DNA of 64,000 nt from JBIOHP01 sp044449065. Lineage in GTDB: Bacteria; Bacteroidota; Ignavibacteria; UBA10030; SZUA-254. The notes beneath the pieces were generated by a model. It was not told where the DNA came from, searched no databases, and saw only the letters and a program-made list of their open reading frames with translations. The DNA lies in contig JBIOHP010000001.1 in the NCBI GenBank assembly GCA_044449065.1, forward strand, positions 186,001 to 250,000. The letters are read 5' to 3'. Positions 52,997 to 61,415 of the stretch are shown one piece after another. The first letter of the stretch is position 1. Every line of letters begins with the position of its first letter. The position numbers and the translations under genes were made by a program.

Positions 52997-54127
52997 TTAT
53001 AAATTTCCTCTCAGCGCCTGCTCGCGTTCAATCGATTCGAAGAGCGCTTTAAAATTTCCCTTTCCAAAACTCTTGCTGCCCTTGCGTTGGATGCACTCGA
53101 TAAACAACGTCGGGCGGTCTTCAACGGGCTTGGAAAAAATCTGAAGCATATATCCCTCGTCATCCCGGTCCACAAGAATGCCGAGAGTTTCTAATTCATC
53201 AATCGGTTCATCGATGGCGCCTACTCTCGCCTCAAGTTCTTTGTAATATGTCGAGGGAACGTGGAGAAACTCAACGCCGCGTGCTGTAAGCTTACCAACC
53301 GTATCGATGATATCGTCGGTCGCCATTGCGATATGCTGCACACCGGGCGATTGGTAATATTCAAGGTATTCTTCAATCTGTGATTTCTTTTTCCCCGCCG
53401 CCGGTTCGTTGATGGGGAATTTGATCCGGTCGTTGCTGTTCGCCATTACTTTCGACATGAGGGCTGAATACTCCGTCGAAATATCTGCATCATCGAAATG
53501 CTTGAAGAGACGGAATCCCATAACATCCTGGTAAAACTTCACCCACGTATTCATCTTGCCGAGTTCCACATTGCCGACACAGTGATCGACATATTTCAAT
53601 CCCGTTGATTTTGCAATTTTATCTAACGGCATTGCCTTAAAGCCGGGGAGGAAGGGACCGCGGTAGTTTTTCCGTTCGATAAACGAGTGGATGGTATTCC
53701 CGAACGTCGCGATAGCCGATTTTTTTATTTCACCGAAATTGTCTTTGAGAATAGTTGGCTCCATTATTCCCTTGGCGCCGCGCTTGGTGGTCTCACGGTA
53801 TGCCGATTCGGCGTCGTCGACCCAGAGGGCGATATCTCTCACACCGTCGCCATGTAATTTGATATGATCGGCGATGGGACTATCCGGCTGGAGGGGAGTA
53901 GTCAGCACCAAACGGATTTTATCCTGCCTGAGCACATAAGAAGCGCGATCACGAAGCCCTGTTTCCAATCCGGCGTACGCTACCAGCGCAAACCCAAACG
54001 CCGCTCGATAATAATACGCGCTCTGTTTGGCGTTTCCGACATAGAACTCAATATAATCCGTACCATTAATCGGGAGAAAATCCTTCTCCACGGTGGTTTC
54101 GCTTTTAGTTTCAGTTAAAGTAGGCAT
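52997..54127 (-). CDS. hppD: 4-hydroxyphenylpyruvate dioxygenase
   Basis: A 376-residue iron enzyme that turns 4-hydroxyphenylpyruvate into homogentisate. Iron ligands: His in YVDHCVGNVELGKMNTWV, His in SPGVQHIAMATDDI, and Glu in LFIECIQRKGSKSFGKGNF; the C-terminus ends GNFKALFESIEREQALRGNL, as in the family. GAAAGGGG lies before the ATG. Length is standard. Together with hmgA downstream it makes the two ring-processing steps of tyrosine catabolism. Maleylacetoacetate isomerase and fumarylacetoacetase are not in the window. Confidence 0.96.
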   Translation of the reverse strand: MPTLTETKSETTVEKDFLPINGTDYIEFYVGNAKQSAYYYRAAFGFALVAYAGLETGLRDRASYVLRQDKIRLVLTTPLQPDSPIADHIKLHGDGVRDIALWVDDAESAYRETTKRGAKGIMEPTILKDNFGEIKKSAIATFGNTIHSFIERKNYRGPFLPGFKAMPLDKIAKSTGLKYVDHCVGNVELGKMNTWVKFYQDVMGFRLFKHFDDADISTEYSALMSKVMANSNDRIKFPINEPAAGKKKSQIEEYLEYYQSPGVQHIAMATDDIIDTVGKLTARGVEFLHVPSTYYKELEARVGAIDEPIDELETLGILVDRDDEGYMLQIFSKPVEDRPTLFIECIQRKGSKSFGKGNFKALFESIEREQALRGNL

Positions 54128-54445
54128 AAATTTCCCCTTTCAATAATTTACGATCAAAATGATGGCAATTTTCCCAATATTTCAGTGTTTAAAAGTACAA
54201 AAAAATGAATAATAGGCAATAATCCAAAACCTGATTATTTAACGCAAAATTGGTCTTCTAAATTCCCGTCTAATTTTAATATAATTTTTAGTTAAAGGGT
54301 ACAGCTCCCGTTTCGGTATTCCCAGCGCTACCTATTGCCCTTCTTCTGATTTCTCTTTATATTTTACGGACAGCATTTAAATCATACATGTGTCAAGATT
54401 GAGTATCTCTTAAGATTCGTAAACCTCTAATGGATCGGATTAAAA
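54128..54445. other. Divergent AT-rich intergenic region, no gene seen
   Basis: These 318 bases separate hppD (minus) from the T9SS cargo gene (plus). I see no tRNA, clear hairpin or credible short gene. It should carry both promoters, but no -35/-10 pair stands out with good spacing. Confidence 0.4.
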
Positions 54446-56779
54446 ATGGATAATCATACCGGGTTAAAGAAGGCGACAAACCACCGGCGCATTGGGATAT
54501 ATTTGTTCTATGCCATTCTCCTGATTTCCTCCTGCCAGGCCTGCATTGCAAACGATAAAAACAGATTCAATTTCTCAAAATATGGACAAGCAAGACCTTC
54601 GAATATCACCGTATCATGGACTAAACAAATTCTTCAGGGATACAATTTTAGAATATGGATGGCAAATGATCTTGTTATGGGTGAAAAAGCATTCGATTCT
54701 GCTAATCCTCCGCCCGTCTGCGGTTCGACCGGAATTGGGTGTGAGTATCCTGTTGGTTCTTGCATAGAACATTTGTTTGGCGCCGGTCCATGGATCGGGG
54801 GTTTAATCAACGGCACGCGTTACGTTACCGAAAGTTATAACGGCGATGCGGAGGATTCAGAAACGCTGCCGCAAGAATCGGATACATTGCGGGACAGATT
54901 TTGGGTAACCTCCATATCCGACTCGCTATACGATCCGAACAGGCCCGGGTATTACAAATACGCGATGAACAGAAGGGGATATGACGATGACGGGGATGGA
55001 AAAATTGATGAAGATGAGCTCGACGGTCTGGATAATGACCACGACTGGGTTCGCGCCACCGACGATATCGGCGCCGACGGAATACCGGATACGCTCGAGG
55101 TGGGATGCAAAGGCGTTTATAACCCCATCACCAATCCTGATCCGGCTTATGATAATTATGATCCTCTAAGCTACGATTCGTGTCACCCGAATCCAAACGG
55201 CACTTATCCGTTAAAAAATAATAAAGATAAATATACCGAAAAGAACGGAATTCCCGATCATGGCGAACCCCATGTTGACGAGGATTATGGAGCCGTCAGC
55301 GACCACGATGTGTATGTTTCTTCGACCGATACTGCAGCATCGGGTAATCCTGCGCGGCATCGCAAAATGGGCATTAAGATTTTTCAGAAATCGTATGCCT
55401 GGAAAGAAAAATTTGGGGATGCAATTCTTCCCATGGATTATTATTTCATCAATGTCGGTCAAAATATTATTACAAATGTTTTTGTCGCTTTTTTTTGTGA
55501 TATGAATGTTGGACCGGTTAATGTTTCCGATTATTATAATCATAACTATCCCGCCTATTATCCCGACATACACACTGGATACATAGTTAATGCAATAGAT
55601 CACGGCTCAACTCCTCTCGGACTAACAATTCTTCAAACACCAAGACGTCTGGACTCGTTAATATTTAATTGGCAATGGTTTGATGTTACAACAGCGCCCG
55701 GTCCCGGTACGGATGATTCGATTCTCTACGCCTGGATGTCGGGAGAGAAAGGATATATCCGTAGTCAATTCACTTCCACGTCCGATTCAAGATTCTTATT
55801 GCCAGTCGGACCTTTTGCAACGATGTATCCCGGGGATACTCTCAAAATATCTGTGGCTTATGTTTCCGGGGATTGTATCGATCAATGTCCGAATAGTATG
55901 AGAGCAAATGCATTTAAAGCGATGCAAGTTTATCGACGCGGGTACACAAATCCGGGCGGATTAATTCCACCTTCTCCGAGGTTAAAACTATCTGAAGGGT
56001 TTAACAATGTAGTGGCGCAGTGGGGTACGCATCTTGGCGGGATTAATCCGCAGCAAGTTTGGGATGATTCCAATAAACTCGTAGAATCATTTCCGGATAC
56101 AAGCTGGAGAAGAATCCATCCCCCGTTAGGTCACATTAAAGGTGGTAGGATTTTTGAGGGTTATCGATTGTACAAAAGCGACGATCCCGCCGGTGCGCTG
56201 AACAGTTTCAAATTATTGCGGGAGTATGATGTTAAGGGGGATACCTTTGGCGCTAATACTGGTTTGGATTCTGTTTTTAGCGATTCAAATATTGTTTATG
56301 GCAAAACGTATTGGTACGCCGTTACATCATTTAAAATTCCGGAGATCACTTACGTATTTTGGCCGGATACTACTAGCCCAACTGGAGTCGACTCTGCAAA
56401 GATTTATACTGGATATGAGGAATCCGACATCTCTGAAAATAGAACACGGATAACGATAACAAATATTAACGATAAAAGTAATATCCCTCAAAATTATGTC
56501 CTATATCCTTCATATCCCAACCCGTTCAATCCAACAACGACAATTTCGTACGGTTTGCCAAAAACTACTGATGTTACGATCAAAATTTATGATATTCTTG
56601 GAAAGGACATCCGTACGCTCGTAAATAGCACCCAGCAGGGCGGGAGTTACCATGTTATATGGAATGGAACGAATGATAATGGCGTTGCCGTAGCAAGCGG
56701 CATCTATACCTGCCGGCTGATTGCAAACAACGGGTTAGGGTCGTTTACTCAAACAACCAAGCTGATTTTATTGAAATAA
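54446..56779 (+). CDS. Large secreted protein with T9SS type A sorting domain and calcium-type EF-hand loop
   Basis: A 777-residue protein with an N-terminal signal segment (GIYLFYAILLISSCQACIA). Near residue 180 the acidic run DDDGDGKIDEDE fits a calcium-binding loop of the dockerin/thrombospondin-3 type, and more Asp-rich segments follow (DGLDNDHDW, DDIGADGIPD). The middle part is beta-rich. The last 85 residues are the FlgD-like T9SS signal: YPSYPNPFNPTTTISYGL, KIYDILGKDIRTLVN, WNGTNDNGVAVASGIYTCR. It should be exported across the outer membrane and attached to the surface or released. No enzymatic motif is evident. Confidence 0.85.
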   Translation: MDNHTGLKKATNHRRIGIYLFYAILLISSCQACIANDKNRFNFSKYGQARPSNITVSWTKQILQGYNFRIWMANDLVMGEKAFDSANPPPVCGSTGIGCEYPVGSCIEHLFGAGPWIGGLINGTRYVTESYNGDAEDSETLPQESDTLRDRFWVTSISDSLYDPNRPGYYKYAMNRRGYDDDGDGKIDEDELDGLDNDHDWVRATDDIGADGIPDTLEVGCKGVYNPITNPDPAYDNYDPLSYDSCHPNPNGTYPLKNNKDKYTEKNGIPDHGEPHVDEDYGAVSDHDVYVSSTDTAASGNPARHRKMGIKIFQKSYAWKEKFGDAILPMDYYFINVGQNIITNVFVAFFCDMNVGPVNVSDYYNHNYPAYYPDIHTGYIVNAIDHGSTPLGLTILQTPRRLDSLIFNWQWFDVTTAPGPGTDDSILYAWMSGEKGYIRSQFTSTSDSRFLLPVGPFATMYPGDTLKISVAYVSGDCIDQCPNSMRANAFKAMQVYRRGYTNPGGLIPPSPRLKLSEGFNNVVAQWGTHLGGINPQQVWDDSNKLVESFPDTSWRRIHPPLGHIKGGRIFEGYRLYKSDDPAGALNSFKLLREYDVKGDTFGANTGLDSVFSDSNIVYGKTYWYAVTSFKIPEITYVFWPDTTSPTGVDSAKIYTGYEESDISENRTRITITNINDKSNIPQNYVLYPSYPNPFNPTTTISYGLPKTTDVTIKIYDILGKDIRTLVNSTQQGGSYHVIWNGTNDNGVAVASGIYTCRLIANNGLGSFTQTTKLILLK

Positions 56780-56983
56780 TGAACGAAAAAAGTCCGTTAG
56801 AATTGATCGCACCCAATAATTATCTGGATTTGCATATCGGCTAAAAGAGTATTAAATTATGCATGGACATTTGACTTTGTGTATTTGTATCAGAAAATAG
56901 ATTGAATTGTAAGGCGCCCGGCGGGATTCTCACAATAATATCTTTTAAGAGATAATCTCTTTGATGGTGAAAGGAATACTCTC

Positions 56984-58282
56984 ATGAGAACCATTTCCAA
57001 ATCATTCGTCGTCGTATCACTCTTCTTCTTAGTGCTGCTGCTCGGTATATTCTCTCCACCCAATCTTTCTGCGCAATGGATTCAACAAAATAGCGGCGCC
57101 ACAGCAGCGTTTCATGGTGTAGCGGTGGTCGATTCTCTCACTGCGATTGTAGTCGGGTCAGGCGGCGCTATCCTTAAGACCACAGATGGAGGAAATCATT
57201 GGCTTGCAAAACCAAGCGGCACGATCAAGCTCCTCAATGCAATTGCCATGCTCGGTACGTTCGGCTATGCCGCGGGCGATCACATCATTTGCCGCACCAC
57301 TGATGGAGGCGAAACATGGGCCGATTCCACCGTTGACGATAATTATACTGCTATTTCGATGGGCATTGGGTGGGGCACAGAAATATGGATAGGAAGCCAG
57401 TACGGTGAAGTGTTGTATTCCCTGGATGCCGGAACCAATTGGAGCGATACTACTTTTACGTATGGTTCGGTCGTGGCTATTCAGGCAACCCGCGGAGTTT
57501 ATAATGGCGGCGGCGCAATCGCTGTCACTCATGATAGTACCTACTATACGATCAATGACGGCGCCTCATGGTACGGATTTTCGAACATAATGCTTCAATT
57601 TGACTACCTGTATGGAGGCGATCTGCGCAACGACTTGCAATATCTTTGCGGCGAGGGCGGGGACCTCTCTCTTTTCCCGGAAGTTTTCCGAAAACACCGC
57701 GCCGATACTTCATGGGCTCGGTTAAAGACGGATTTACCCGGGGGGAGCACTCCGTGGGCGATAAAGGCGTTCAACAATTCGCCCATTGTCTATACCTGCG
57801 GCATTCACGGTGTGCTGTATAAATCGCTGGATAGCGGAGAGCACTGGACCGATTATTCGTTTGTAACTAAGCGATCGTTGTTTGGCATAGAATTTTGGGA
57901 TACGAACCATGGATATGTCGTAGGCGATAGCGGGACGATTCTCATCACGTCAAACGGCGGAGTGACCTCCGTAAATTCAAGTAACGTAACTCTTCCGGGT
58001 GAGGTCAAATTATTTCCCAATTACCCGAACCCGTTTAACCCGACAACCAGAATCAAGTACGTTCTTCCCTCCCAATCGCAGGTACGCTTAATTATATATA
58101 ACGTGTTAGGGCAAGCCGTCAAAATTATCACAAATGGAAATCAACAAGCCGGCTACCAGGAAGCGGAGTGGAATGCATCCGATGTTTCATCCGGCGTTTA
58201 CTTCTACCGCCTCGAGGCGACAAGCATAAACGACCCGGCAAAACATTTTTCGCAGGCACGCAAATTGTTGCTCATAAAATAA
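56984..58282 (+). CDS. Secreted YCF48/BNR-repeat beta-propeller protein with T9SS sorting domain
   Basis: A 432-residue protein with a signal peptide (FFLVLLLGIFSPPNLSAQ) and AAAGGA before the ATG. Repeating Asp-box motifs mark a beta-propeller of the YCF48/Hcf136-like type: TTDGGNHW, TTDGGETWAD, LDAGTNWSD, NDGASWYG, LDSGEHWTDY. The C-terminal 85 residues are the T9SS signal: FPNYPNPFNPTTRIKYVL, IYNVLGQAVKI, WNASDVSSGVYFYRL. Such proteins are common surface or secreted proteins in Ignavibacteria; the photosystem-assembly role of plant Hcf136 does not transfer. It follows another T9SS protein gene by about 200 bases. Confidence 0.88.
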   Translation: MRTISKSFVVVSLFFLVLLLGIFSPPNLSAQWIQQNSGATAAFHGVAVVDSLTAIVVGSGGAILKTTDGGNHWLAKPSGTIKLLNAIAMLGTFGYAAGDHIICRTTDGGETWADSTVDDNYTAISMGIGWGTEIWIGSQYGEVLYSLDAGTNWSDTTFTYGSVVAIQATRGVYNGGGAIAVTHDSTYYTINDGASWYGFSNIMLQFDYLYGGDLRNDLQYLCGEGGDLSLFPEVFRKHRADTSWARLKTDLPGGSTPWAIKAFNNSPIVYTCGIHGVLYKSLDSGEHWTDYSFVTKRSLFGIEFWDTNHGYVVGDSGTILITSNGGVTSVNSSNVTLPGEVKLFPNYPNPFNPTTRIKYVLPSQSQVRLIIYNVLGQAVKIITNGNQQAGYQEAEWNASDVSSGVYFYRLEATSINDPAKHFSQARKLLLIK

Positions 58283-58386
58283 TGCTTGCTTGATTGATGA
58301 ACCGTACGTTGATAGGCAACAATCCGAATATCAAGTAAGCGTCATTTAATTCACAGGTAAACCTCATCGTTGAAAGGAACTCTTTT

Positions 58387-58791
58387 ATGGAAGTGCATCC
58401 AAACTATCTGGCAGTATTTGTTGCAGCATTGGCAAGTTACATCATTGCTACAATCTGGTACGGTTTCATCTTTAGCGCACTTTGGAAAAAACTCACCGGC
58501 ATAACTGAAATGAAGCCGGTTCCCGTGAACATGGTCATCGTCTTCATCGGATCGTTCGTGATGAGTTATGTTCTCCTCCACTCGATTGTTTTTGGAAATG
58601 CTTATGTGAAGATGAGCGGGATTCCCGGCGGCTTAATGGGCGGGTTCTTTAACTGGTTGGGATTTATTGCACCGGTAACCATGACCAATGTGATATACGA
58701 AAAGAGACCGTGGAAACTCTGGCTGCTTGATAATTCTTTCTGGCTTATTTCATTGCTGGTCATGGGAGCGATTCTTTCTGTTTGGCAGTAA
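58387..58791 (+). CDS. DUF1761 family small membrane protein
   Basis: A 134-residue integral membrane protein with four predicted helices: residues about 8-30 (LAVFVAALASYIIATIWYGF), 48-70 (MVIVFIGSFVMSYVLLHSIV), 84-104 and 113-132 (NSFWLISLLVMGAILSVW). The opening helix with IATIWYGFIFSALWKKLTG matches DUF1761. Function is unknown. GAAAGGA lies eight bases before the ATG. Confidence 0.82.
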   Translation: MEVHPNYLAVFVAALASYIIATIWYGFIFSALWKKLTGITEMKPVPVNMVIVFIGSFVMSYVLLHSIVFGNAYVKMSGIPGGLMGGFFNWLGFIAPVTMTNVIYEKRPWKLWLLDNSFWLISLLVMGAILSVWQ

Positions 58792-58860
58792 CGGGAATAA
58801 AAGAAATAAATTCCTCGTTTCGGAGATTATATCTTAAAAAGCTACATCCTTAATAAAATC

Positions 58861-58900
58861 GGGCTTGCCCGCCCATGTGTGGGAGCGGGGCTTTCTTATT
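58861..58900. terminator. Putative bidirectional terminator between convergent genes
   Basis: GCCCGC-CCA (58867-58875) pairs with TGG and GCGGGGC (58880-58891, one bulge), followed on the plus strand by TTTCTTATT. On the minus strand GGGCAAGCCC is followed by GATTTTATT. It lies between the convergent DUF1761 and cupin genes and could end both transcripts. Confidence 0.55.
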
Positions 58901-58914
58901 GTAATATTTTAGAA

Positions 58915-59277
58915 TTAACTATCCTCCTCATTAAAAGGATGTTCTCCGCCGTCGGGTCCGTAATAGATAACCCACGCGACAAGTTCGCCGGAAAAGTCTT
59001 CGAAGTGATGTTCAACTCCAGCAGGAACAAAAAGGATATCCCCCGGCACAAACGAAATGCGCGATCCATCGATAAAAAAATTCCCTTTACCTTTTACGAC
59101 AATATATAATTCATCCTGTATATGCTGCGTTTGATGGTCGGGGGAATTTAGCGTATACAATTTTATCTCAAGCGATCCATGCTGGAAGAGACTAAGTGAT
59201 CGTCCGCCGATCAGGTTGGAAACTTTACGATAAGCATCCATCAGGTGGATGTTAGCTTGACTTGCGAGTGGACTCAT
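58915..59277 (-). CDS. Single-domain cupin protein
   Basis: A 120-residue cupin. Motif 1 is HIQDELYIVVKGKGNFFIDG, with His and Glu as metal ligands; motif 2 is PGDILFVPAGVEHHFEDF, with the third His. The fold is a small beta-barrel; such proteins can be isomerases, dioxygenases, binding proteins or regulators, and no substrate can be read. The first 16 codons sit inside a 63-bp sequence that is duplicated upstream, so the start codon and its surroundings occur three times in tandem (59275-59277, 59338-59340 and 59367-59369 on the minus strand). Only the innermost one leads into the full protein. Confidence 0.88.
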   Translation of the reverse strand: MSPLASQANIHLMDAYRKVSNLIGGRSLSLFQHGSLEIKLYTLNSPDHQTQHIQDELYIVVKGKGNFFIDGSRISFVPGDILFVPAGVEHHFEDFSGELVAWVIYYGPDGGEHPFNEEDS

Positions 59278-59385
59278 ACATTATAGCTTTCAATAAGCAT
59301 CCATCAGGTGGATGTTAGCTTGACTTGCGAGTGGACTCATACATTATAGCTTTCAACGAGTGGACTCATACATTATAGCTTTCAA
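59230..59385. repeat. 63-bp direct tandem duplication plus a 29-bp third partial copy
   Basis: Unit one, 59230-59292, and unit two, 59293-59355, are identical by reading. A 29-bp piece of the unit end is repeated once more at 59357-59385. The unit covers the start region of the cupin gene on the minus strand. Copy two therefore opens with the same start and first codons (MSPLASQANIHLMDAY) but ends at a stop at 59290-59292. The partial third copy gives a ten-codon frame whose TGA overlaps the ATG of copy two. Together with the following AT-rich DNA up to 59678, this is a 400-base gap without a secure gene; a plus-strand frame of 80 codons at 59385-59627 is too weak to call. Confidence 0.9.
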
Positions 59386-59678
59386 TGAACTTTAAAACAT
59401 ATAATTATATAAACAATTCATTCATGTTAATAATTCCCTTAAAATCGTGCGTTTTAGGCGGTTTTGACGTTTACGGGAACCGCACTATAAGAATTCGGCG
59501 GATTGATAACGAAAAGATAACCACTGCTCAAGGGGATGCTATTCATCTGTACAGAGTTGCGAGTCGAATAGGCGGTGTGCTCTTAAAAGCTGCTTTGAAA
59601 CTTGACAATATCCTCAAAAATATTTAATTTTCGATAATACCAATCAACTTTCAGGAAACATATATTTGGGAAAACTAT

Positions 59679-60815
59679 ATGTTGCTAAGATATTTGTTCA
59701 TTTCGTTTATTTCAATTTTTATACTGGTTAATTTATCATGCAAGGATAGTTCAGTAGCGCCGTCAGCCCCGCCATTACAACTCTATCCTGCAACAAAGGC
59801 GTCATTGCATGGCTTCTGGAAGAATTCCGCCGGAAACTCGTATACTTCATATTTTAGGTATGATTCTGCTACTGCCCGTCTCGAATTCAAGGAAGCCGAT
59901 AGTCTGAACTATCGTCATGAATGGTGGATCAATAATTTTAATCCGGCAGACCGCAGCAACCTTATCTGGTTCTATTTTTCAAAGTACAATGATTCCCTAT
60001 ACCAATCCTCCGATTCTCTCCTCACCAAATATACACGGTACATAAGAGCCACCCCACCAGATGATTTTGATCATTGGGTGGAATCGCTCACTTTGTCTGA
60101 TTCTTTTCCGGCTCCAGGTATATTATGGGCGTCCCCCCACCACGGATTATCATCGTTAATATTTCATAATTCATCATGGTACGCAGTGTTCTTTCGGTCG
60201 AGCTTAATTGAGCATTTAGATCTTAATGGGCAGGTTCTTGATTCGATGCTAATTCCCGGGGCGTTCGCCCTAGATTTTTCACCGGGATTACTATGGGTGG
60301 TATCGCACAACGAGTCAGATATTTGTTTTGTTGAGAAGAGAAATGCCGCTGATACGACCTTGATCGAAAGATATAATACTCTCGCAATTTCCGGATCGTA
60401 TGTAACTCAAATAGCTGTCGGAGATAGCGTACTGTTTCTGTATTCAATTATTGGTCACAATATTGTGGTATATGATTTCCATGGTAATTATTTGCGCACG
60501 CTACCCACCGGTGAACTAGTCCAATTGATAATGTTTAATCAACATAAATTGTATGCCGGGAAAATCGGAATAAGGTATAAAAAATCATTCGGTTACAAAA
60601 CGCCATCAACGAAACAGGACTCTTATGACACTTGGGGTGATATGCATGCGCCATTTTTTGAACTTGATCAATCAACCGGAATCGCTTTGCATTCCTATTA
60701 TCCGGTTTGGAAATCAAACAGTATTGTTGCTGACATTTTAATCGAAAAGGAAGGACATTTTGTGTTTGGATTTGTACCCGATAGTACTTTAATCTTATAC
60801 GAGGGATCTTTCTAA
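59679..60815 (+). CDS. Putative lipoprotein of unknown function
   Basis: A 378-residue protein with a lipoprotein signal (FISIFILVNLSCKDS; Cys21 is the likely lipid anchor). The mature part begins with a short Ser/Pro/Ala-rich linker and is beta-rich, with WFYFSKYNDSLYQSSDSL and a series of short strand-turn units (ILWASPHHGLSSLIF, FSPGLLWVVSHNESDICF, VVYDFHGNYLRTL), which suggests a small beta-propeller. I do not recognise a family. The next gene starts 29 bases after its stop codon. Confidence 0.75.
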   Translation: MLLRYLFISFISIFILVNLSCKDSSVAPSAPPLQLYPATKASLHGFWKNSAGNSYTSYFRYDSATARLEFKEADSLNYRHEWWINNFNPADRSNLIWFYFSKYNDSLYQSSDSLLTKYTRYIRATPPDDFDHWVESLTLSDSFPAPGILWASPHHGLSSLIFHNSSWYAVFFRSSLIEHLDLNGQVLDSMLIPGAFALDFSPGLLWVVSHNESDICFVEKRNAADTTLIERYNTLAISGSYVTQIAVGDSVLFLYSIIGHNIVVYDFHGNYLRTLPTGELVQLIMFNQHKLYAGKIGIRYKKSFGYKTPSTKQDSYDTWGDMHAPFFELDQSTGIALHSYYPVWKSNSIVADILIEKEGHFVFGFVPDSTLILYEGSF

Positions 60816-60844
60816 AAATGAGATTACCATTAACAAGTATCATT

Positions 60845-61312
60845 ATGACTCACACCCCCGAACAAAATCTAGAAAAGTTAGGTATAATACTCCCGGACGC
60901 CTCACAACCGATAGCCACCTATGTAAACTGTGTGAGAGTTGGTAATCTGTTATTCATGAGCGGCAAGGGACCCTTAAAACCCGACGACACGTATATTAAA
61001 GGCAAACTTGGGAAAGACCTCAGCATCGAGCAAGGATATGAGGCGGCACGTCTTGCAGCCCTATGCCATCTCGCTGTCCTAAAATCGGAATTGGGAAATT
61101 TAAAACGAGTAAAAAAGATCGTGAAAGTATTCGGGATGGTCAATTGCACCGATGATTTTACCGAGCAGCCCAAAGTTATTAACGGCTATAGCGATTTAAT
61201 GGTCGCTGTTTTTGAAGATAAAGGTAGACACGCCCGCAGCGCAGTCGGGATAAATGCCCTGCCGATGAATATCGCGGTTGAGGTGGAGGTTATTGTGGAG
61301 GTGGAAATTTGA
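60845..61312 (+). CDS. RidA (YjgF/YER057c/UK114) family protein, YoaB-like group
   Basis: A 155-residue protein from ATG 60845. THTPEQNLEKLGIILPDASQ, VGNLLFMSGKGPLK, GYEAARLAALCHLAVLKSEL, and KVFGMVNCTDDFTEQPKVIN are typical of the RidA-like YjgF_YoaB group, with extended length over the 128-residue core. RidA proteins remove reactive enamines or imines released by PLP enzymes; the conserved Arg expected in the core group is replaced in several subfamilies, including this type, so deaminase activity is uncertain. Confidence 0.88.
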   Translation: MTHTPEQNLEKLGIILPDASQPIATYVNCVRVGNLLFMSGKGPLKPDDTYIKGKLGKDLSIEQGYEAARLAALCHLAVLKSELGNLKRVKKIVKVFGMVNCTDDFTEQPKVINGYSDLMVAVFEDKGRHARSAVGINALPMNIAVEVEVIVEVEI

Positions 61313-61415
61313 ATAATTAGTTTATCGAGTTATTGGTAACATCTCAGTACGACCGACAAAGGAAATCATTGTAACATAATATTGAGCGACACTATCAACA
61401 TGCTTAACGCAATAT

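Noticed and set aside
59230..59385. CRISPR-like array
   Set aside because: The repeats are direct and adjacent with no spacers, only about two and a half copies, and no cas genes.
59385..59627. 80-codon plus-strand open frame after the tandem repeat
   Set aside because: It starts right at the end of the partial repeat, has no ribosome site and no family similarity; mentioned only as a possibility.
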